Source: an uncultured Draconibacterium sp.
GTDB taxonomy: Bacteria > Bacteroidota > Bacteroidia > Bacteroidales > Prolixibacteraceae
NCBI RefSeq assembly: GCF_963677155.1
Contig: NZ_OY781884.1
Location: forward strand, 2,558,134-2,622,133
DNA length: 64,000 bases
Reading direction: 5' to 3'
The stretch's first letter is position 1; each line of letters starts with the position of its first letter. The notes under the pieces were generated by a model, which did not search any database, had not been told where the DNA came from, and worked only from the letters and a program-made list of their open reading frames with translations. Positions 51,712-61,531 of this stretch are shown here, one piece after another. The translations under genes and the position numbers were made by a program.

Positions 51712-52296
51712 ATGGCACGAACCTACTGGAAGCCCGGAACAATTGTTTATCCCCTGCCTGCCGTAATGGTAAGTTGTGGCGAAAATCCTGAAGAATACAA
51801 TATTATAACCATCGCCTGGACCGGTACTATAAACAGCGATCCGCCCATGTGCTATATTTCGGTTCGTCCGGGGCGTCATTCGTACGATATAATAAAACGC
51901 ACCGGCGAATTTGTTATCAATCTAACCACCGAGAAGTTGGCAAAAGCAACCGACTGGTGTGGTTGTCGCTCTGGTCGTAAGTACAACAAATGGGAAGAAA
52001 TGAACCTGACACCGGCACCCGCGAAAATGGTAAAAGCACCAATTATCGAGGAATCGCCGGTAAATATCGAGTGCCGCGTAAAAGATATCGAGGAGCTGGG
52101 CTCTCACCACATGTTTATTTCGGAAGTGGTGAGCGTTTCTGTCGACGATACTTATATGAATGAAGAACAGGCTTTCAGTTTCTCTAAAGCCAATCCTTTG
52201 GTTTACAGTCATGGCCATTATTTCGGCATGGGAAAACGCATTGGTAAGTTTGGCTGGTCGGTCGAGAAAAAGAAAAAGAAGCGTAGGAAATCATAA
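51712..52296 (+). CDS. Flavin reductase-like, FMN-binding split-barrel protein
   Basis: 194 residues from the ATG at 51712 (MARTYWKPGTIVYPLPAVMVSCGENPEEYNIITIAWTGTINSDPPMCYISVRPGRHSYDIIKRTGEFVINLT). This is the N-terminal half of the flavin reductase-like domain, with the typical NxxTxAWxGxxxxxPP and S(V/I)RPxRxS motifs that bind FMN. ATDWCGCRSGRKYNKWEE in the middle is common in the anaerobe branch. The protein ends in a very basic tail (EKKKKKRRKS). The natural reaction is unknown; relatives act as NAD(P)H-flavin reductases or flavoredoxins. It is a single gene with its own promoter. Confidence 0.88.
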   Translation: MARTYWKPGTIVYPLPAVMVSCGENPEEYNIITIAWTGTINSDPPMCYISVRPGRHSYDIIKRTGEFVINLTTEKLAKATDWCGCRSGRKYNKWEEMNLTPAPAKMVKAPIIEESPVNIECRVKDIEELGSHHMFISEVVSVSVDDTYMNEEQAFSFSKANPLVYSHGHYFGMGKRIGKFGWSVEKKKKKRRKS

Positions 52297-52415
52297 TATC
52301 CAGTCATGCCCAAACGAATGAAATAAATCATTCTTTTTAAACTAATTACGCTCTTCTTTTGTAATTCTTTTAACCTTCTGAAGACTATTCAGGATAATAC
52401 TTAATTGTAAGAAAA

Positions 52416-54506
52416 ATGAAGAGTATCTATTTATTAGCATCAATCTTTTTAATGAATTTAGGAATGGTAACAGCACAAAAAAATCCGCTACTCGGAGACT
52501 TTAATACACCGCACAATGCGGCGCCTTTCGATAAGATTAAAAACGAGCATTTTATGCCGGCTTTCGAGGAAGGAATAAAACAAGGCAAGGCCGATGTAGA
52601 GAGAATTAAGAAAAACCCAGAGGCGCCAACATTTGAAAACACCATTGTTGCATTAGACGAGGTAGGCCGTTTGTTAACGCGTACATCGGGTATATTTTTT
52701 AACCTGCTGAGTTCGGAAACCAACGACGAATTGCAAGGCATTGCGCAAGAGGTTTCGCCAATGCTTACTGCCTTTCAGAACGATATTTCGTTAGATCCTG
52801 TGCTTTTCGAGCGTGTTAAGGCAGTTTATAACAAAAAAGACGAGCTGGATTTGACCATTGAGCAACAAACGCTTCTGGAGAACAACTACATTGGTTTTGT
52901 TCGCAGCGGAGCAAATTTGTCGGATGCCGATAAAGAGAAGTTTCGCGAGTACAGCACCGAGTTGTCGAAGTTAAGCCTCGATTTTGGTGAGAACGTACTA
53001 AAAGAAACCAATAAGTACGAGTTAAATATTACCGACAAAAGTAAATTGGCAGGATTGCCGGAGGGTGCGTTAGAAGCAGCTGCCGGAAGGGCAAAAGCAA
53101 AAGATCAGGAAGGTTGGACTTTTGATATTTCGATGCCAAGCTACCTGCCCGTTATGCAATATGCCGATAACCGCGATTTACGTAAAGAATTGTACATGGC
53201 GTATGGCTCGAAATCGTTTAAAGGTGATGAGCTGGATAATCAGGAGAATGTAAAACGTATTGTTGAATTGCGGCTGGAAATGGCCAAATTGTTAGGCTAT
53301 AAAAACTATGCCGATTACGTTTTAGAGCGCCGAATGGCAATGAATGCCGATGGAGTTTACGATTTGCTTAACGATTTGTATGAGGCATCGTACAAAGTGG
53401 CAAAAGAGGAAAAAGCAGAGATTGAAGAATATGCCCATAAGAATGGATTAGAAGGCGATTTAATGCCCTGGGACTGGAGCTACTACAGCGAAAAGCTTAA
53501 GGTGGAAAAATTCGACCTGAACGATGAAATGCTGAAGCCATATTTTGAATTAAGCAGCGTTGTTGATGGTGTTTTTGGTTTGGCAACCGAACTGTATGGC
53601 ATAACCTTTAAAGAGAATAAAGAGATTCCGGTATACAACGATGAGGTTACAGCATACGAGGTTTTTGATGCCGACGGTACTTTCCTTTCTGTGTTTTATA
53701 CCGATTTTCACCCACGCCCCGGAAAACGTGGTGGTGCCTGGATGAACGATTTTAAAGGGCAGTGGATGGAAAATGGTGTTGATTCGCGTCCGCATGTAAC
53801 CATTGTAATGAACTTTACCCGTCCAACGTCAAGCAAGCCAGCCTTGTTAACGTTTAGCGAAGTGGAAACATTTATGCACGAATTTGGCCACGCACTGCAC
53901 GGAATGTTGGCAAAATCAACGTATTCAAGCCTGTCGGGAACCAATGTATACCGCGATTTTGTTGAATTACCATCGCAAATAATGGAAAACTGGGCGGTTG
54001 AAAAAGACTTCCTCGATCGTTTTGCCAAACATTACGAAACAGGCGAGCCAATTCCTGCCGAACTGGTACAGAAAATTGTTGATTCGCAAAATTACCTGGC
54101 CGGTTACCTTTCGGTTCGCCAGTTGAGCTTTGGTTATTTGGATATGGCTTGGCACACGCTTGAAAAACCTTTTGAAGGTGATGTGAAGGATTTTGAAGAA
54201 AGTGCGTGGAAGAAAACGCAGATCTTCCCGGCAATCGACGGCGTTTGTATGAGTACACAATTCGGGCACTTGTTTGCCGGTGGTTATGCTGCCGGATATT
54301 ATGGTTACAAATGGGCCGAGGTACTGGATGCCGATGCATTTAGCGTATTCAAAGAGAAAGGCCTGTTTAATAAAGATGTTGCTGCTTCGTTCCGCGAAAA
54401 TATTTTGGAAAAAGGTGGTACTGAGCACCCAATGATTCTTTACAAACGTTTCCGTGGACAGGAGCCAACGGTTGATGCACTGCTAAAACGCAGCGGATTA
54501 TTGTAA
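52416..54506 (+). CDS. dcp: M3-family peptidase (peptidyl-dipeptidase Dcp-like)
   Basis: 696 residues. The signal peptide MKSIYLLASIFLMNLGMVTAQ indicates a periplasmic enzyme. Helical regions follow, then the thermolysin-like zinc site HEFGH (His488, Glu489, His492) in FMHEFGHALHGMLAKSTYSSLSGTNVYRDFVELPSQIMENW, which also supplies the third ligand Glu. The C-terminus YRGYKWAEVLDADAF-type segment (here YYGYKWAEVLDADAF) is typical of Dcp/OpdA. By family it removes dipeptides from peptide C-termini. It is a single-gene unit with a terminator downstream. Confidence 0.93.
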   Translation: MKSIYLLASIFLMNLGMVTAQKNPLLGDFNTPHNAAPFDKIKNEHFMPAFEEGIKQGKADVERIKKNPEAPTFENTIVALDEVGRLLTRTSGIFFNLLSSETNDELQGIAQEVSPMLTAFQNDISLDPVLFERVKAVYNKKDELDLTIEQQTLLENNYIGFVRSGANLSDADKEKFREYSTELSKLSLDFGENVLKETNKYELNITDKSKLAGLPEGALEAAAGRAKAKDQEGWTFDISMPSYLPVMQYADNRDLRKELYMAYGSKSFKGDELDNQENVKRIVELRLEMAKLLGYKNYADYVLERRMAMNADGVYDLLNDLYEASYKVAKEEKAEIEEYAHKNGLEGDLMPWDWSYYSEKLKVEKFDLNDEMLKPYFELSSVVDGVFGLATELYGITFKENKEIPVYNDEVTAYEVFDADGTFLSVFYTDFHPRPGKRGGAWMNDFKGQWMENGVDSRPHVTIVMNFTRPTSSKPALLTFSEVETFMHEFGHALHGMLAKSTYSSLSGTNVYRDFVELPSQIMENWAVEKDFLDRFAKHYETGEPIPAELVQKIVDSQNYLAGYLSVRQLSFGYLDMAWHTLEKPFEGDVKDFEESAWKKTQIFPAIDGVCMSTQFGHLFAGGYAAGYYGYKWAEVLDADAFSVFKEKGLFNKDVAASFRENILEKGGTEHPMILYKRFRGQEPTVDALLKRSGLL

Positions 54507-54561
54507 GCTTTTTAAAGTGTGATGTTCTCATTCAAAATGAGCCTGTCACTTAATGATATTG

Positions 54562-54597
54562 AAAATGGCATCTCGTAATGAGGTGCCATTTTTTTAT
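54562..54597 (+). terminator. Intrinsic terminator after the M3 peptidase gene
   Basis: AAAATGGCA (54562-54570) and TGCCATTTT (54584-54592), with inner CTC/GAG pairing, followed by a T-run. It begins 56 bases after the stop. Confidence 0.82.
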
Positions 54598-54710
54598 GGA
54601 AACAATCGTGAACGGCTGTTAGTGGTAATTGTGCTCAGCAACAGAAAGTTATAGTTATGATAAAGATTTGAAATTTATATCTTTACGAATATTATTAACC
54701 AATACAAACG

Positions 54711-55217
54711 ATGAAAGCCAAAAACAAACAAATGCACCGGGGCCTTACAACAACCGACAGAAAGAATTTGGGAGAACAATGTAAAATGGGATTGATTTTA
54801 TCATTGCTGGTATTTGTTCTTGCAACAATTATTGGAGTAACGATTTACGAGTTATTCTTTGATTCGAATCCCCATGAATTGAATCTTAAAATTGCAGGTT
54901 TAATTACAATCGGAACATTGAGTTCTTCTGTGCTCCTTAACTTTCTGATATGTAATAAATACTATCGCGATTTGCAATTCAATGAAAAAGTTCAGGTTCA
55001 AAAAACATTGATTAGCAAATCACAAAACGATATTCATCATGCTTCCGCACTGAATAGTGGTATGTCTAAAGCATACACTGAAAAGTTTGAATTTGTTGTT
55101 GAAGGTATAAAGTTCGACGTTGATAAAGAATTGTTTGAGCATTGCACCGAGGGAGATCAGTTGATTTTTAATTATGCTCCGAAAAGTGAATACCTGTTGA
55201 GTATAGAAAAAAAGTAA
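54711..55217 (+). CDS. Small membrane protein, unknown function
   Basis: 168 residues. Two transmembrane helices lie at about 27-48 (GLILSLLVFVLATIIGVTIYEL) and 60-82 (IAGLITIGTLSSSVLLNFLIC). They are preceded by a short basic N-terminus and followed by a soluble domain of about 85 residues (EKFEFVVEGIKFDVDKELFEHCTEGDQLIFNYAPKSEYLLSIEKK), which reads as beta-rich. I do not recognise the family. It is a lone gene that converges with the PBP1A gene. Confidence 0.7.
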   Translation: MKAKNKQMHRGLTTTDRKNLGEQCKMGLILSLLVFVLATIIGVTIYELFFDSNPHELNLKIAGLITIGTLSSSVLLNFLICNKYYRDLQFNEKVQVQKTLISKSQNDIHHASALNSGMSKAYTEKFEFVVEGIKFDVDKELFEHCTEGDQLIFNYAPKSEYLLSIEKK

Positions 55218-55240
55218 CTGAAATGTAAAAAGTAAGTAGT

Positions 55241-55273
55241 AGTCATACCCTCACTTTGAGTGAGAGCATGACT
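55241..55273. terminator. Hairpin between convergent genes
   Basis: AGTCAT (55241-55246) and CTCACT (55250-55255) pair with AGTGAG (55259-55264) and ATGACT (55268-55273), with a three-base loop. It lies between the small membrane protein and the PBP1A gene; there is no strong T-run on the plus side. Confidence 0.55.
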
Positions 55274-55283
55274 AGATATCTTT

Positions 55284-57662
55284 TTAAAAGAAGTCGTCAA
55301 ATTCTTCCGGATTTGAATTCTTTTGTTCCAAATCATCGCAATCGAGATTTATGTTAAAGTTTGCAGGTTTTTTGAATTGCATCTCGTCTTCTTTGTATCC
55401 GATAGTTTCATCGGCCAAAACTTTCTTGTAAAAATAACCCCAGATAGGCAGCGCCATATTTGCACCCTGCCCGGATGCAATGTTTTTAAAGTGAATGCTT
55501 CGTAAATCAGCCCCTGTCCAAACACCGGCAGTAAGTTTTGGTGTTGTACCAATAAACCAGCCATCGGAGTGGTTTTGTGTAGTTCCTGTTTTTCCGGCAA
55601 TTGGCATAGTAAAACTTCCATAATCCGTGGTAACTCTTTTGCGAAATAAGTTCGAAAAGCGTAAACGGATTCCGGTTCCCTGGTCAATTACTCCTTGCAA
55701 CAAGTTGAGCATCAGGTAGGCGGTTTGTTCGTCGATGGCCTCGTGGCGCTCGGGAGTAAAACGGGCAATAACATTGCCATGGCGATCTTCGATACGGGTT
55801 ACGAAGTATGGTTTAATGTAAACCCCAAGATTGGCGTATGCATTAAATGCCGCTACCATTTCGTAAAGGGTAATATCAGAGGTTCCGTAAATCATAGAGG
55901 GTTGCGGATCAATGGGGCTGTATATCCCCAATCTTTTCATTACCTCAACTACGGATTCGGGAGTAAATTGCTTTAAAACCCAAGCTGAAATGCGGTTTTT
56001 AGAATTTGCCAGTCCCCATTTTAGAGTTACCATTTTCCCATCCGTTTCCGGGTCAATATCAGAATCTTTGGGTTCATAAATGCTTCCGTCCCAAAGAATA
56101 AATTGTTGGGGTACGTTGGGTACTTTGGTACAAGGCGTCAAGCCATTTTGCATGGCCAGTGTGTATAAAAATGGTTTTACTGTTGATCCAACCTGGCGCT
56201 TTCCCCTTTTTACCATATCGTACATAAAATGTTTGTAATTGGGACCTCCGACGTAGGCTTTTACTTGTCCCGATTCAGTATCCATGGCCATAAACGACGA
56301 GCGGAAAAATTTCAGGTAATATTTGATCGAATCCATCGGGGTCATCAAAGTATCCACTTCGCCGCTCCATTTAAAAACGGACATATCAACGGGCTTATTA
56401 AATTCCTTCTTTATTTCTTTGAAACTTTTGCCAGCCCGATGCATTAAACGGTAGCGTTCACTTTTTTTGATTTCGCTGTTCAACAGCTGTTCAACTTCTG
56501 TAGCGCTCATGTTATTCGCAAAAGGTGGATTCCGCAAATCCGACAAACTACCATCAAATAGAGGCTGTAAGTCGTAGCGCAAATGTTGTTTAACGGCTTC
56601 AACTGCATATTTTTGCATGCGCGAATCGAGTGTGGTGTATATTTTCAACCCGTCGGCGTAAATATCATAGGGCTCTCCATTGGGCTTTTTATTTTTATTG
56701 CACCAGCCAAACAGCGGATTATTTTCCCATTCATCCAGATCTTCAATATATTTTTGATCTTGCCACGAAGCATAATTCTCGCGCTCCGGTTTTTTAGCCG
56801 TAAGTGTTAATCGCAGGTATTCGCGGAAATACGGTGCAGGACCGAGTTTGTAATCCACTTTTTTATATTCCAGGTCGAGGGGCAATTTTTTGGCCGAATC
56901 GGCAACTTCAGGTGTAATGTAGCCGTATTTTTCCATCTGGCTCAGCACTACATTCCGGCGTTGAAGCACCATTTCTGGGCGTCGAACCGGATTAAAAAGC
57001 GATGAGTTTTTTGCCATCCCAACCAACATGGCTGCCTGATGAAGTTTCAGTGAATCGGGTTGAGTATTAAAATAAACATCTGCTGCCGAACGAATTCCAA
57101 CAGCGTTGTTTAGGTAGTCGTACTTGTTCAGATACATCAAAATAATTTCTTCCTTGGTGTAACTACGCTCCAGTTTTACGGCAATAACCCATTCCTTAAA
57201 TTTGCGCATCACCAGTTCCATGCTACTTGAAAAACCATCGCGCGGGAAAAGCATTTTTGCCAGCTGCTGACTTAAAGTACTTCCACCCCCAGAACTGGTG
57301 TCGCCGGTAACAATTCCTTTAAAAACGCGAATCAGACCGCGAAAATCAATTCCCGAATGATCGTAAAAACGAACATCTTCAGTGGCTACCAACGCGTTTA
57401 TTAGGTCTGGTGGTAAATTCTCGAAATTTACGTAAGTGCGGTTCTCCTGGTTGAAATATTTATCAATGGTCGGGCCATCTTCAAAAAAGATTTCCGATGC
57501 CAGAATATTTTGAGGATTTTCCAGGTCCTCAAAGCTTGGCATAAAACCCAGCTTCCCATTGGCTATCAGAAAGAAAAGAAGAAAAACGGAAACGATGCCC
57601 AGGGCAACTATCGACCAGAAAATAATGATGTATTTTTTAAAGCTTTTTTTTGTTTCGCTCAT
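55284..57662 (-). CDS. Penicillin-binding protein 1A (bifunctional class A PBP)
   Basis: 792 residues. A short cytoplasmic tail and one membrane helix (about 10-32) precede the GT51 glycosyltransferase domain (about 70-245), with the catalytic glutamate in ATEDVRFYDHSGIDFRGLIR and GGSTLSQQLAKMLF, and KLERSYTKEEIILMYLN. The transpeptidase domain has the nucleophile Ser493 in GSTVK, the KTGT box in IAGKTGTTQNHSDGWFIG (near residue 690), and an SxN-type motif in GLANSKNRIS. The enzyme polymerises and cross-links peptidoglycan in the periplasm. The family is often annotated mrcA/ponA. It is transcribed alone. Confidence 0.95.
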   Translation of the reverse strand: MSETKKSFKKYIIIFWSIVALGIVSVFLLFFLIANGKLGFMPSFEDLENPQNILASEIFFEDGPTIDKYFNQENRTYVNFENLPPDLINALVATEDVRFYDHSGIDFRGLIRVFKGIVTGDTSSGGGSTLSQQLAKMLFPRDGFSSSMELVMRKFKEWVIAVKLERSYTKEEIILMYLNKYDYLNNAVGIRSAADVYFNTQPDSLKLHQAAMLVGMAKNSSLFNPVRRPEMVLQRRNVVLSQMEKYGYITPEVADSAKKLPLDLEYKKVDYKLGPAPYFREYLRLTLTAKKPERENYASWQDQKYIEDLDEWENNPLFGWCNKNKKPNGEPYDIYADGLKIYTTLDSRMQKYAVEAVKQHLRYDLQPLFDGSLSDLRNPPFANNMSATEVEQLLNSEIKKSERYRLMHRAGKSFKEIKKEFNKPVDMSVFKWSGEVDTLMTPMDSIKYYLKFFRSSFMAMDTESGQVKAYVGGPNYKHFMYDMVKRGKRQVGSTVKPFLYTLAMQNGLTPCTKVPNVPQQFILWDGSIYEPKDSDIDPETDGKMVTLKWGLANSKNRISAWVLKQFTPESVVEVMKRLGIYSPIDPQPSMIYGTSDITLYEMVAAFNAYANLGVYIKPYFVTRIEDRHGNVIARFTPERHEAIDEQTAYLMLNLLQGVIDQGTGIRLRFSNLFRKRVTTDYGSFTMPIAGKTGTTQNHSDGWFIGTTPKLTAGVWTGADLRSIHFKNIASGQGANMALPIWGYFYKKVLADETIGYKEDEMQFKKPANFNINLDCDDLEQKNSNPEEFDDFF

Positions 57663-57816
57663 GAATTTCGCTCATTTTAATGTGGCAACAAATATATACG
57701 ATTCTGTTATGGGAACCACCTAAATAACGTCTTGAAATTGGAGAATATTTTATTTTTTAAAAAATAAAATCGTCATTTTCAATTAAATAGAAAATAAAAA
57801 AATAGCTCATTAAATT

Positions 57817-57847
57817 TTGAACTTAGCCCATCATTTTCTTTAATTTG
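57817..57847 (+). promoter_or_regulatory. Probable topA promoter
   Basis: TTG (57817-57819), a 20-bp spacer and TTAATTTG (57840-57847), one mismatch from TAnnTTTG. It lies 30 bases before the topA start. Confidence 0.5.
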
Positions 57848-57876
57848 CAGAATTTTTAGAACGGATTAGAAAGTAT

Positions 57877-60210
57877 ATGCACAAAAACCTGGTTATAGTC
57901 GAGTCTCCTGCAAAGGCGAAAACAATTGAAGGATTTCTTGGTGAAGGCTACGTGGTAACCTCAAGTATGGGGCACGTTAGAGACCTGGAGAAGAAAGACT
58001 TCGGGATTGATATTGAGAATAATTATCAGCCCAGATACAAGGTTTCTTCGGATAAGAAGAAAATAGTAACAGAACTTAAAAAGTTAGCGAAGGAGGCCGA
58101 AACGGTTTGGCTCGCTTCCGATGAGGACCGCGAGGGAGAGGCAATAGCCTGGCACCTGAAAGAGGTGCTAAAGTTGAAAGACGATAAAATAAAACGAATT
58201 GTTTTTCATGAAATTACTAAAGATGCGATTACGCGTGCCGTTAAAAATCCACGCGATATCGACGAGCATTTGGTAAATGCACAGCAAGCCCGTCGTATTC
58301 TTGATCGTATTGTGGGGTTCGAGGTGTCGCCGGTTTTATGGAAAAAAGTAAAGCCATCGCTAAGTGCCGGTCGTGTGCAGTCGGTAGCGGTTCGTTTAAT
58401 TGTTGAGCGCGAACGCGAGATTCGCGATTTTAAATCGGAAACATGGTTCCGCGTAAACGGATACTTTTTGGTGTCCGATGAGAATAGAAATACCTCCGAA
58501 TTAAAAGCAGAACTTTCAAAACGTTTTAAAACCCGCGATGAGGCCAACGCTTTTCTCGAAAAGTGTAAAACTGCGGAGTTTAAAGTTAGCGATGTGGTGA
58601 AAAAACCGGGAAAAAGATCGCCGGCACAACCTTTTACAACATCAACATTACAACAGGAAGCCAGTAGGAAACTCGGATTTTCGGTATCGCAAACCATGGC
58701 TGTTGCGCAGCGCTTGTACGAAAGTGGGAAAATAACCTACATGCGTACCGATTCGGTGAACCTGTCGAGTTTGGCAATAAATACTTCGACGCAGAAGATT
58801 ACTGAACTTCATGGTGAAAATTATGTGAAGATCAGAAAATTTAAAACTAAAGCTAAAGGGGCACAGGAAGCACACGAGGCCATTCGTCCTACTTATATGG
58901 AAAACCAAACGGTTGACGGATCGTCGCAGGAGCAGCGTTTATATGAATTAATATGGAAACGTACTATCGCTTCGCAAATGGCCGATGCTATTTTAGAGCG
59001 TACCAATGTAACCATCGATGTGTCGAATGCACCGGAGAAATTTCAGGCAACCGGCGAGGTAATTGTTTTTGATGGTTTCCTTAAAGTGTATATTGAGTCG
59101 ACTGACGATGAAAATGCAAACGGAAATGGGCAGGGCTTAATTCCGCCGATGCATGTTAACGAGCTGCTTAAGATGGCTTCTGTTGTTTCAACCCAGCGTT
59201 TCTCACAACGTCCGCCACGATATACGGAAGCGTCATTGGTTAAACGTTTGGAGGAGCTTGGAATTGGTCGTCCATCAACTTATGCGCCAACCATTACAAC
59301 GGTTCAGAACAGAAATTATGTTGTAAAAGAAGAACGCCCCGGTGTAGAACGGAACTACAATGTTCTTACCCTGAAAGATGGAAAAATTAAAGAGGAAGAA
59401 AAGACTGAGATCACCGGAGCTGAAAAAAATAAACTATTCCCAACCGATATAGGTATTGTTGTGAATGATTTTCTGATGGATAATTTCGATCAGATTATGG
59501 ATTACAATTTCACCGCAGATGTTGAAAAGGAATTTGATGATATTGCCGGCGGGAAGATGGTGTGGAATGAAATGATTGATAAGTTTTATCAACCGTTTCA
59601 TGGCAAAGTTGAACACGCCCTTGAAAATGCCGAACGCTCGAAAGGTGAGCGTATTTTGGGGGTTGATCCGAAAACCGGGAAAGAGGTATCGGTTAAGATC
59701 GGTCGTTTTGGTCCTTTGGCACAATTAGGTGAAGTATCGCAGGAAGAAGGAGCTGAAAAACCACAGTTTTCGAGCTTACGAACAGGTCAGCATATCGAAA
59801 CAATCACCCTTGAGGAAGCACTTGACCTGTTTAAACTTCCACGCGAATTAGGAGAGTACGAGGACAAGAAGGTTACTGTTGCCATCGGTCGTTTTGGTCC
59901 GTATGTGCGTCACGATAATAAATTTGTTTCGCTCGGAAAAGAAGACGATCCGTATTCGGTACAACTCGACAGGGCGATTGAGCTGATTGAGGCCAAACGT
60001 GAGAAAGACCGTAAGGCTGTTATTAAAAAGTTTGATGAAGATGTCGAACTTCAGGTGCTTAACGGCAGGTGGGGACCCTACATTAAACATGGAAAGAAGA
60101 ATTACAAAATACCCAAAACGACTAAGGCCGAAGAGCTGTCTTTCGAAGATTGTATGAAGATCATCGAGTCGGCTCCGGAACCCAAAAGCCGGCGCGGTAG
60201 AAAAAAATAA
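57877..60210 (+). CDS. topA: DNA topoisomerase I (type IA)
   Basis: 777 residues. The Toprim domain is at 1-145 (NLVIVESPAKAKTIEGFL, LASDEDREGEAIAWHL). The catalytic core has GFEVSPVLWKKVKPSLSAGRVQSVAVRLI and the active-site tyrosine Y288 in ITYMRTDSVNLS, followed by EAHEAIRPT and LGIGRPSTYAPTI. No CxxC zinc ribbons are present; instead the C-terminus has repeated Toprim_C modules (GRFGPLAQLGE, GRFGPYVRHDNKFVSL, GRWGPYIKHGKKNYKI) and a basic tail. It relaxes negative supercoils. It starts the gene series that leads into the gld operon, with 52 bp to the next gene. Confidence 0.97.
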   Translation: MHKNLVIVESPAKAKTIEGFLGEGYVVTSSMGHVRDLEKKDFGIDIENNYQPRYKVSSDKKKIVTELKKLAKEAETVWLASDEDREGEAIAWHLKEVLKLKDDKIKRIVFHEITKDAITRAVKNPRDIDEHLVNAQQARRILDRIVGFEVSPVLWKKVKPSLSAGRVQSVAVRLIVEREREIRDFKSETWFRVNGYFLVSDENRNTSELKAELSKRFKTRDEANAFLEKCKTAEFKVSDVVKKPGKRSPAQPFTTSTLQQEASRKLGFSVSQTMAVAQRLYESGKITYMRTDSVNLSSLAINTSTQKITELHGENYVKIRKFKTKAKGAQEAHEAIRPTYMENQTVDGSSQEQRLYELIWKRTIASQMADAILERTNVTIDVSNAPEKFQATGEVIVFDGFLKVYIESTDDENANGNGQGLIPPMHVNELLKMASVVSTQRFSQRPPRYTEASLVKRLEELGIGRPSTYAPTITTVQNRNYVVKEERPGVERNYNVLTLKDGKIKEEEKTEITGAEKNKLFPTDIGIVVNDFLMDNFDQIMDYNFTADVEKEFDDIAGGKMVWNEMIDKFYQPFHGKVEHALENAERSKGERILGVDPKTGKEVSVKIGRFGPLAQLGEVSQEEGAEKPQFSSLRTGQHIETITLEEALDLFKLPRELGEYEDKKVTVAIGRFGPYVRHDNKFVSLGKEDDPYSVQLDRAIELIEAKREKDRKAVIKKFDEDVELQVLNGRWGPYIKHGKKNYKIPKTTKAEELSFEDCMKIIESAPEPKSRRGRKK

Positions 60211-60262
60211 AGAATAAAGGCAGGTGATTTGATCATTTGCCTTTATTTTTAAAAGCAAAAAA

Positions 60263-61414
60263 ATGAATCTGTTTCCTTACTTCGATGCGGTTGATTTTTC
60301 GCAGTACGTTGATGATGTACCTTTCGGCTGGAAATATTCGATGGGAGCCTCCATTGAAAAGAATACTGTTAAATTGCAGGAAGGCCGCTTGAGAAATATT
60401 GAGCTGGCTATTGTTGGTGTGCCGTTTAACAGTACCCACGACGATTTTAAACGAACAGCAACACCCGATAATTTGCGTAAAGCATTTTACCGTTTGGCCG
60501 GAGTTGGGAAACTCAATATTATCGATCTGGGCAACCTGAAAGCATCAACCAGCCACAAAGGGAATTATCTGGCACTACGCGATGTCGTAGATTATTTAAG
60601 CGAATTGGATATTGTAACTATTGTGTTTGGTGGAAGTCAGGATTATAGTTACGGAATTTGCCAGGCCTTCCGCTCGAATCCGTTTTTCTCATTTAGTGCC
60701 GTCGATGCTTTTTTAGATGTGAAAAAGGGGGTTGAGTCGCTGAGCTCAACAAATTACCTGTCGCAGGTTTTTAAAACTCTTCCCGATATTTTTCAGTTTA
60801 ATTTGCTGGGCTATCAAAGCCATTATGTGCCCGATATTTATTTCGGGAAAACCAAAGGAATTGGTGCCCATTTACGCTTGGGAAAACTTCGCGATAATAT
60901 TGCTGACGCTGAACCTGTTCTTCGAAACAGCGACTTTTTAACTTTCGATATGGCTGCATTAAAGTCGTCGGAAGCACCAAATAGTATGAATCTTCCGAAT
61001 GGTTTATATGCCGACGAAGCTTGCCAGTTAATGAAATATGCAGGAGCAAGTAATCGTATGAAAGTATTTGGTTTGTTCGGTTTAAATATTGGGGAGGAGC
61101 CGGGAGAATTGTCTTTGAACCTGGCTGCACAACTGGTTTGGTATTTTGTTCGGGGTTATCTTATCAGGGATAGACGGAAACCAGAGCAGGGCGATGGATT
61201 CTCTGTTTTTAGTGTGGAGATACCCGAACTTTCAGCTCCTCTTGTATTTTCCAAAAACGACAATACCGGACAGTGGTGGGTTCAGGTACGAGCCATAAAC
61301 AACGAAACCAGATATTTTGCCTGTTCAGAAAAAGATTACGAAGCAGCCAGTGGAAACGAAATCCCTGAGCTTTGGTTGAAATATGTTCAAAAAACCGACG
61401 AAATAGTAAAATAA
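60263..61414 (+). CDS. Arginase/formimidoylglutamase-fold protein with degenerate active site
   Basis: 383 residues with the ureohydrolase (arginase) fold: LAIVGVPFNSTHDDFKRTATPDNLRKAFYRLA, IIDLGNLKASTS, IVTIVFGGSQDYSYGICQAF, AVDAFLDVKKG, DFLTFDMAALKSSEAPN. The manganese ligands of active members are GGDH, DAHxD and DxD. Here they read GGSQD, DAFLD and DMA, so most ligands are gone. It is usually annotated formimidoylglutamase, but catalysis looks unlikely. It lies between topA and the PorP/SprF-gldK genes, with 117 bp to the porP start, so a structural or regulatory role linked to type IX secretion is possible. Confidence 0.85.
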   Translation: MNLFPYFDAVDFSQYVDDVPFGWKYSMGASIEKNTVKLQEGRLRNIELAIVGVPFNSTHDDFKRTATPDNLRKAFYRLAGVGKLNIIDLGNLKASTSHKGNYLALRDVVDYLSELDIVTIVFGGSQDYSYGICQAFRSNPFFSFSAVDAFLDVKKGVESLSSTNYLSQVFKTLPDIFQFNLLGYQSHYVPDIYFGKTKGIGAHLRLGKLRDNIADAEPVLRNSDFLTFDMAALKSSEAPNSMNLPNGLYADEACQLMKYAGASNRMKVFGLFGLNIGEEPGELSLNLAAQLVWYFVRGYLIRDRRKPEQGDGFSVFSVEIPELSAPLVFSKNDNTGQWWVQVRAINNETRYFACSEKDYEAASGNEIPELWLKYVQKTDEIVK

Positions 61415-61531
61415 TAGCTCTTTATAACCGTTCTTTGCATACCTTGTTAACAGTTGATTGTTACAAACAACTAAAAATTGTTTCTTTGCTGCAGCAGAGA
61501 AAAGACTAAATTGCCCTATGAAAAGAGAAGT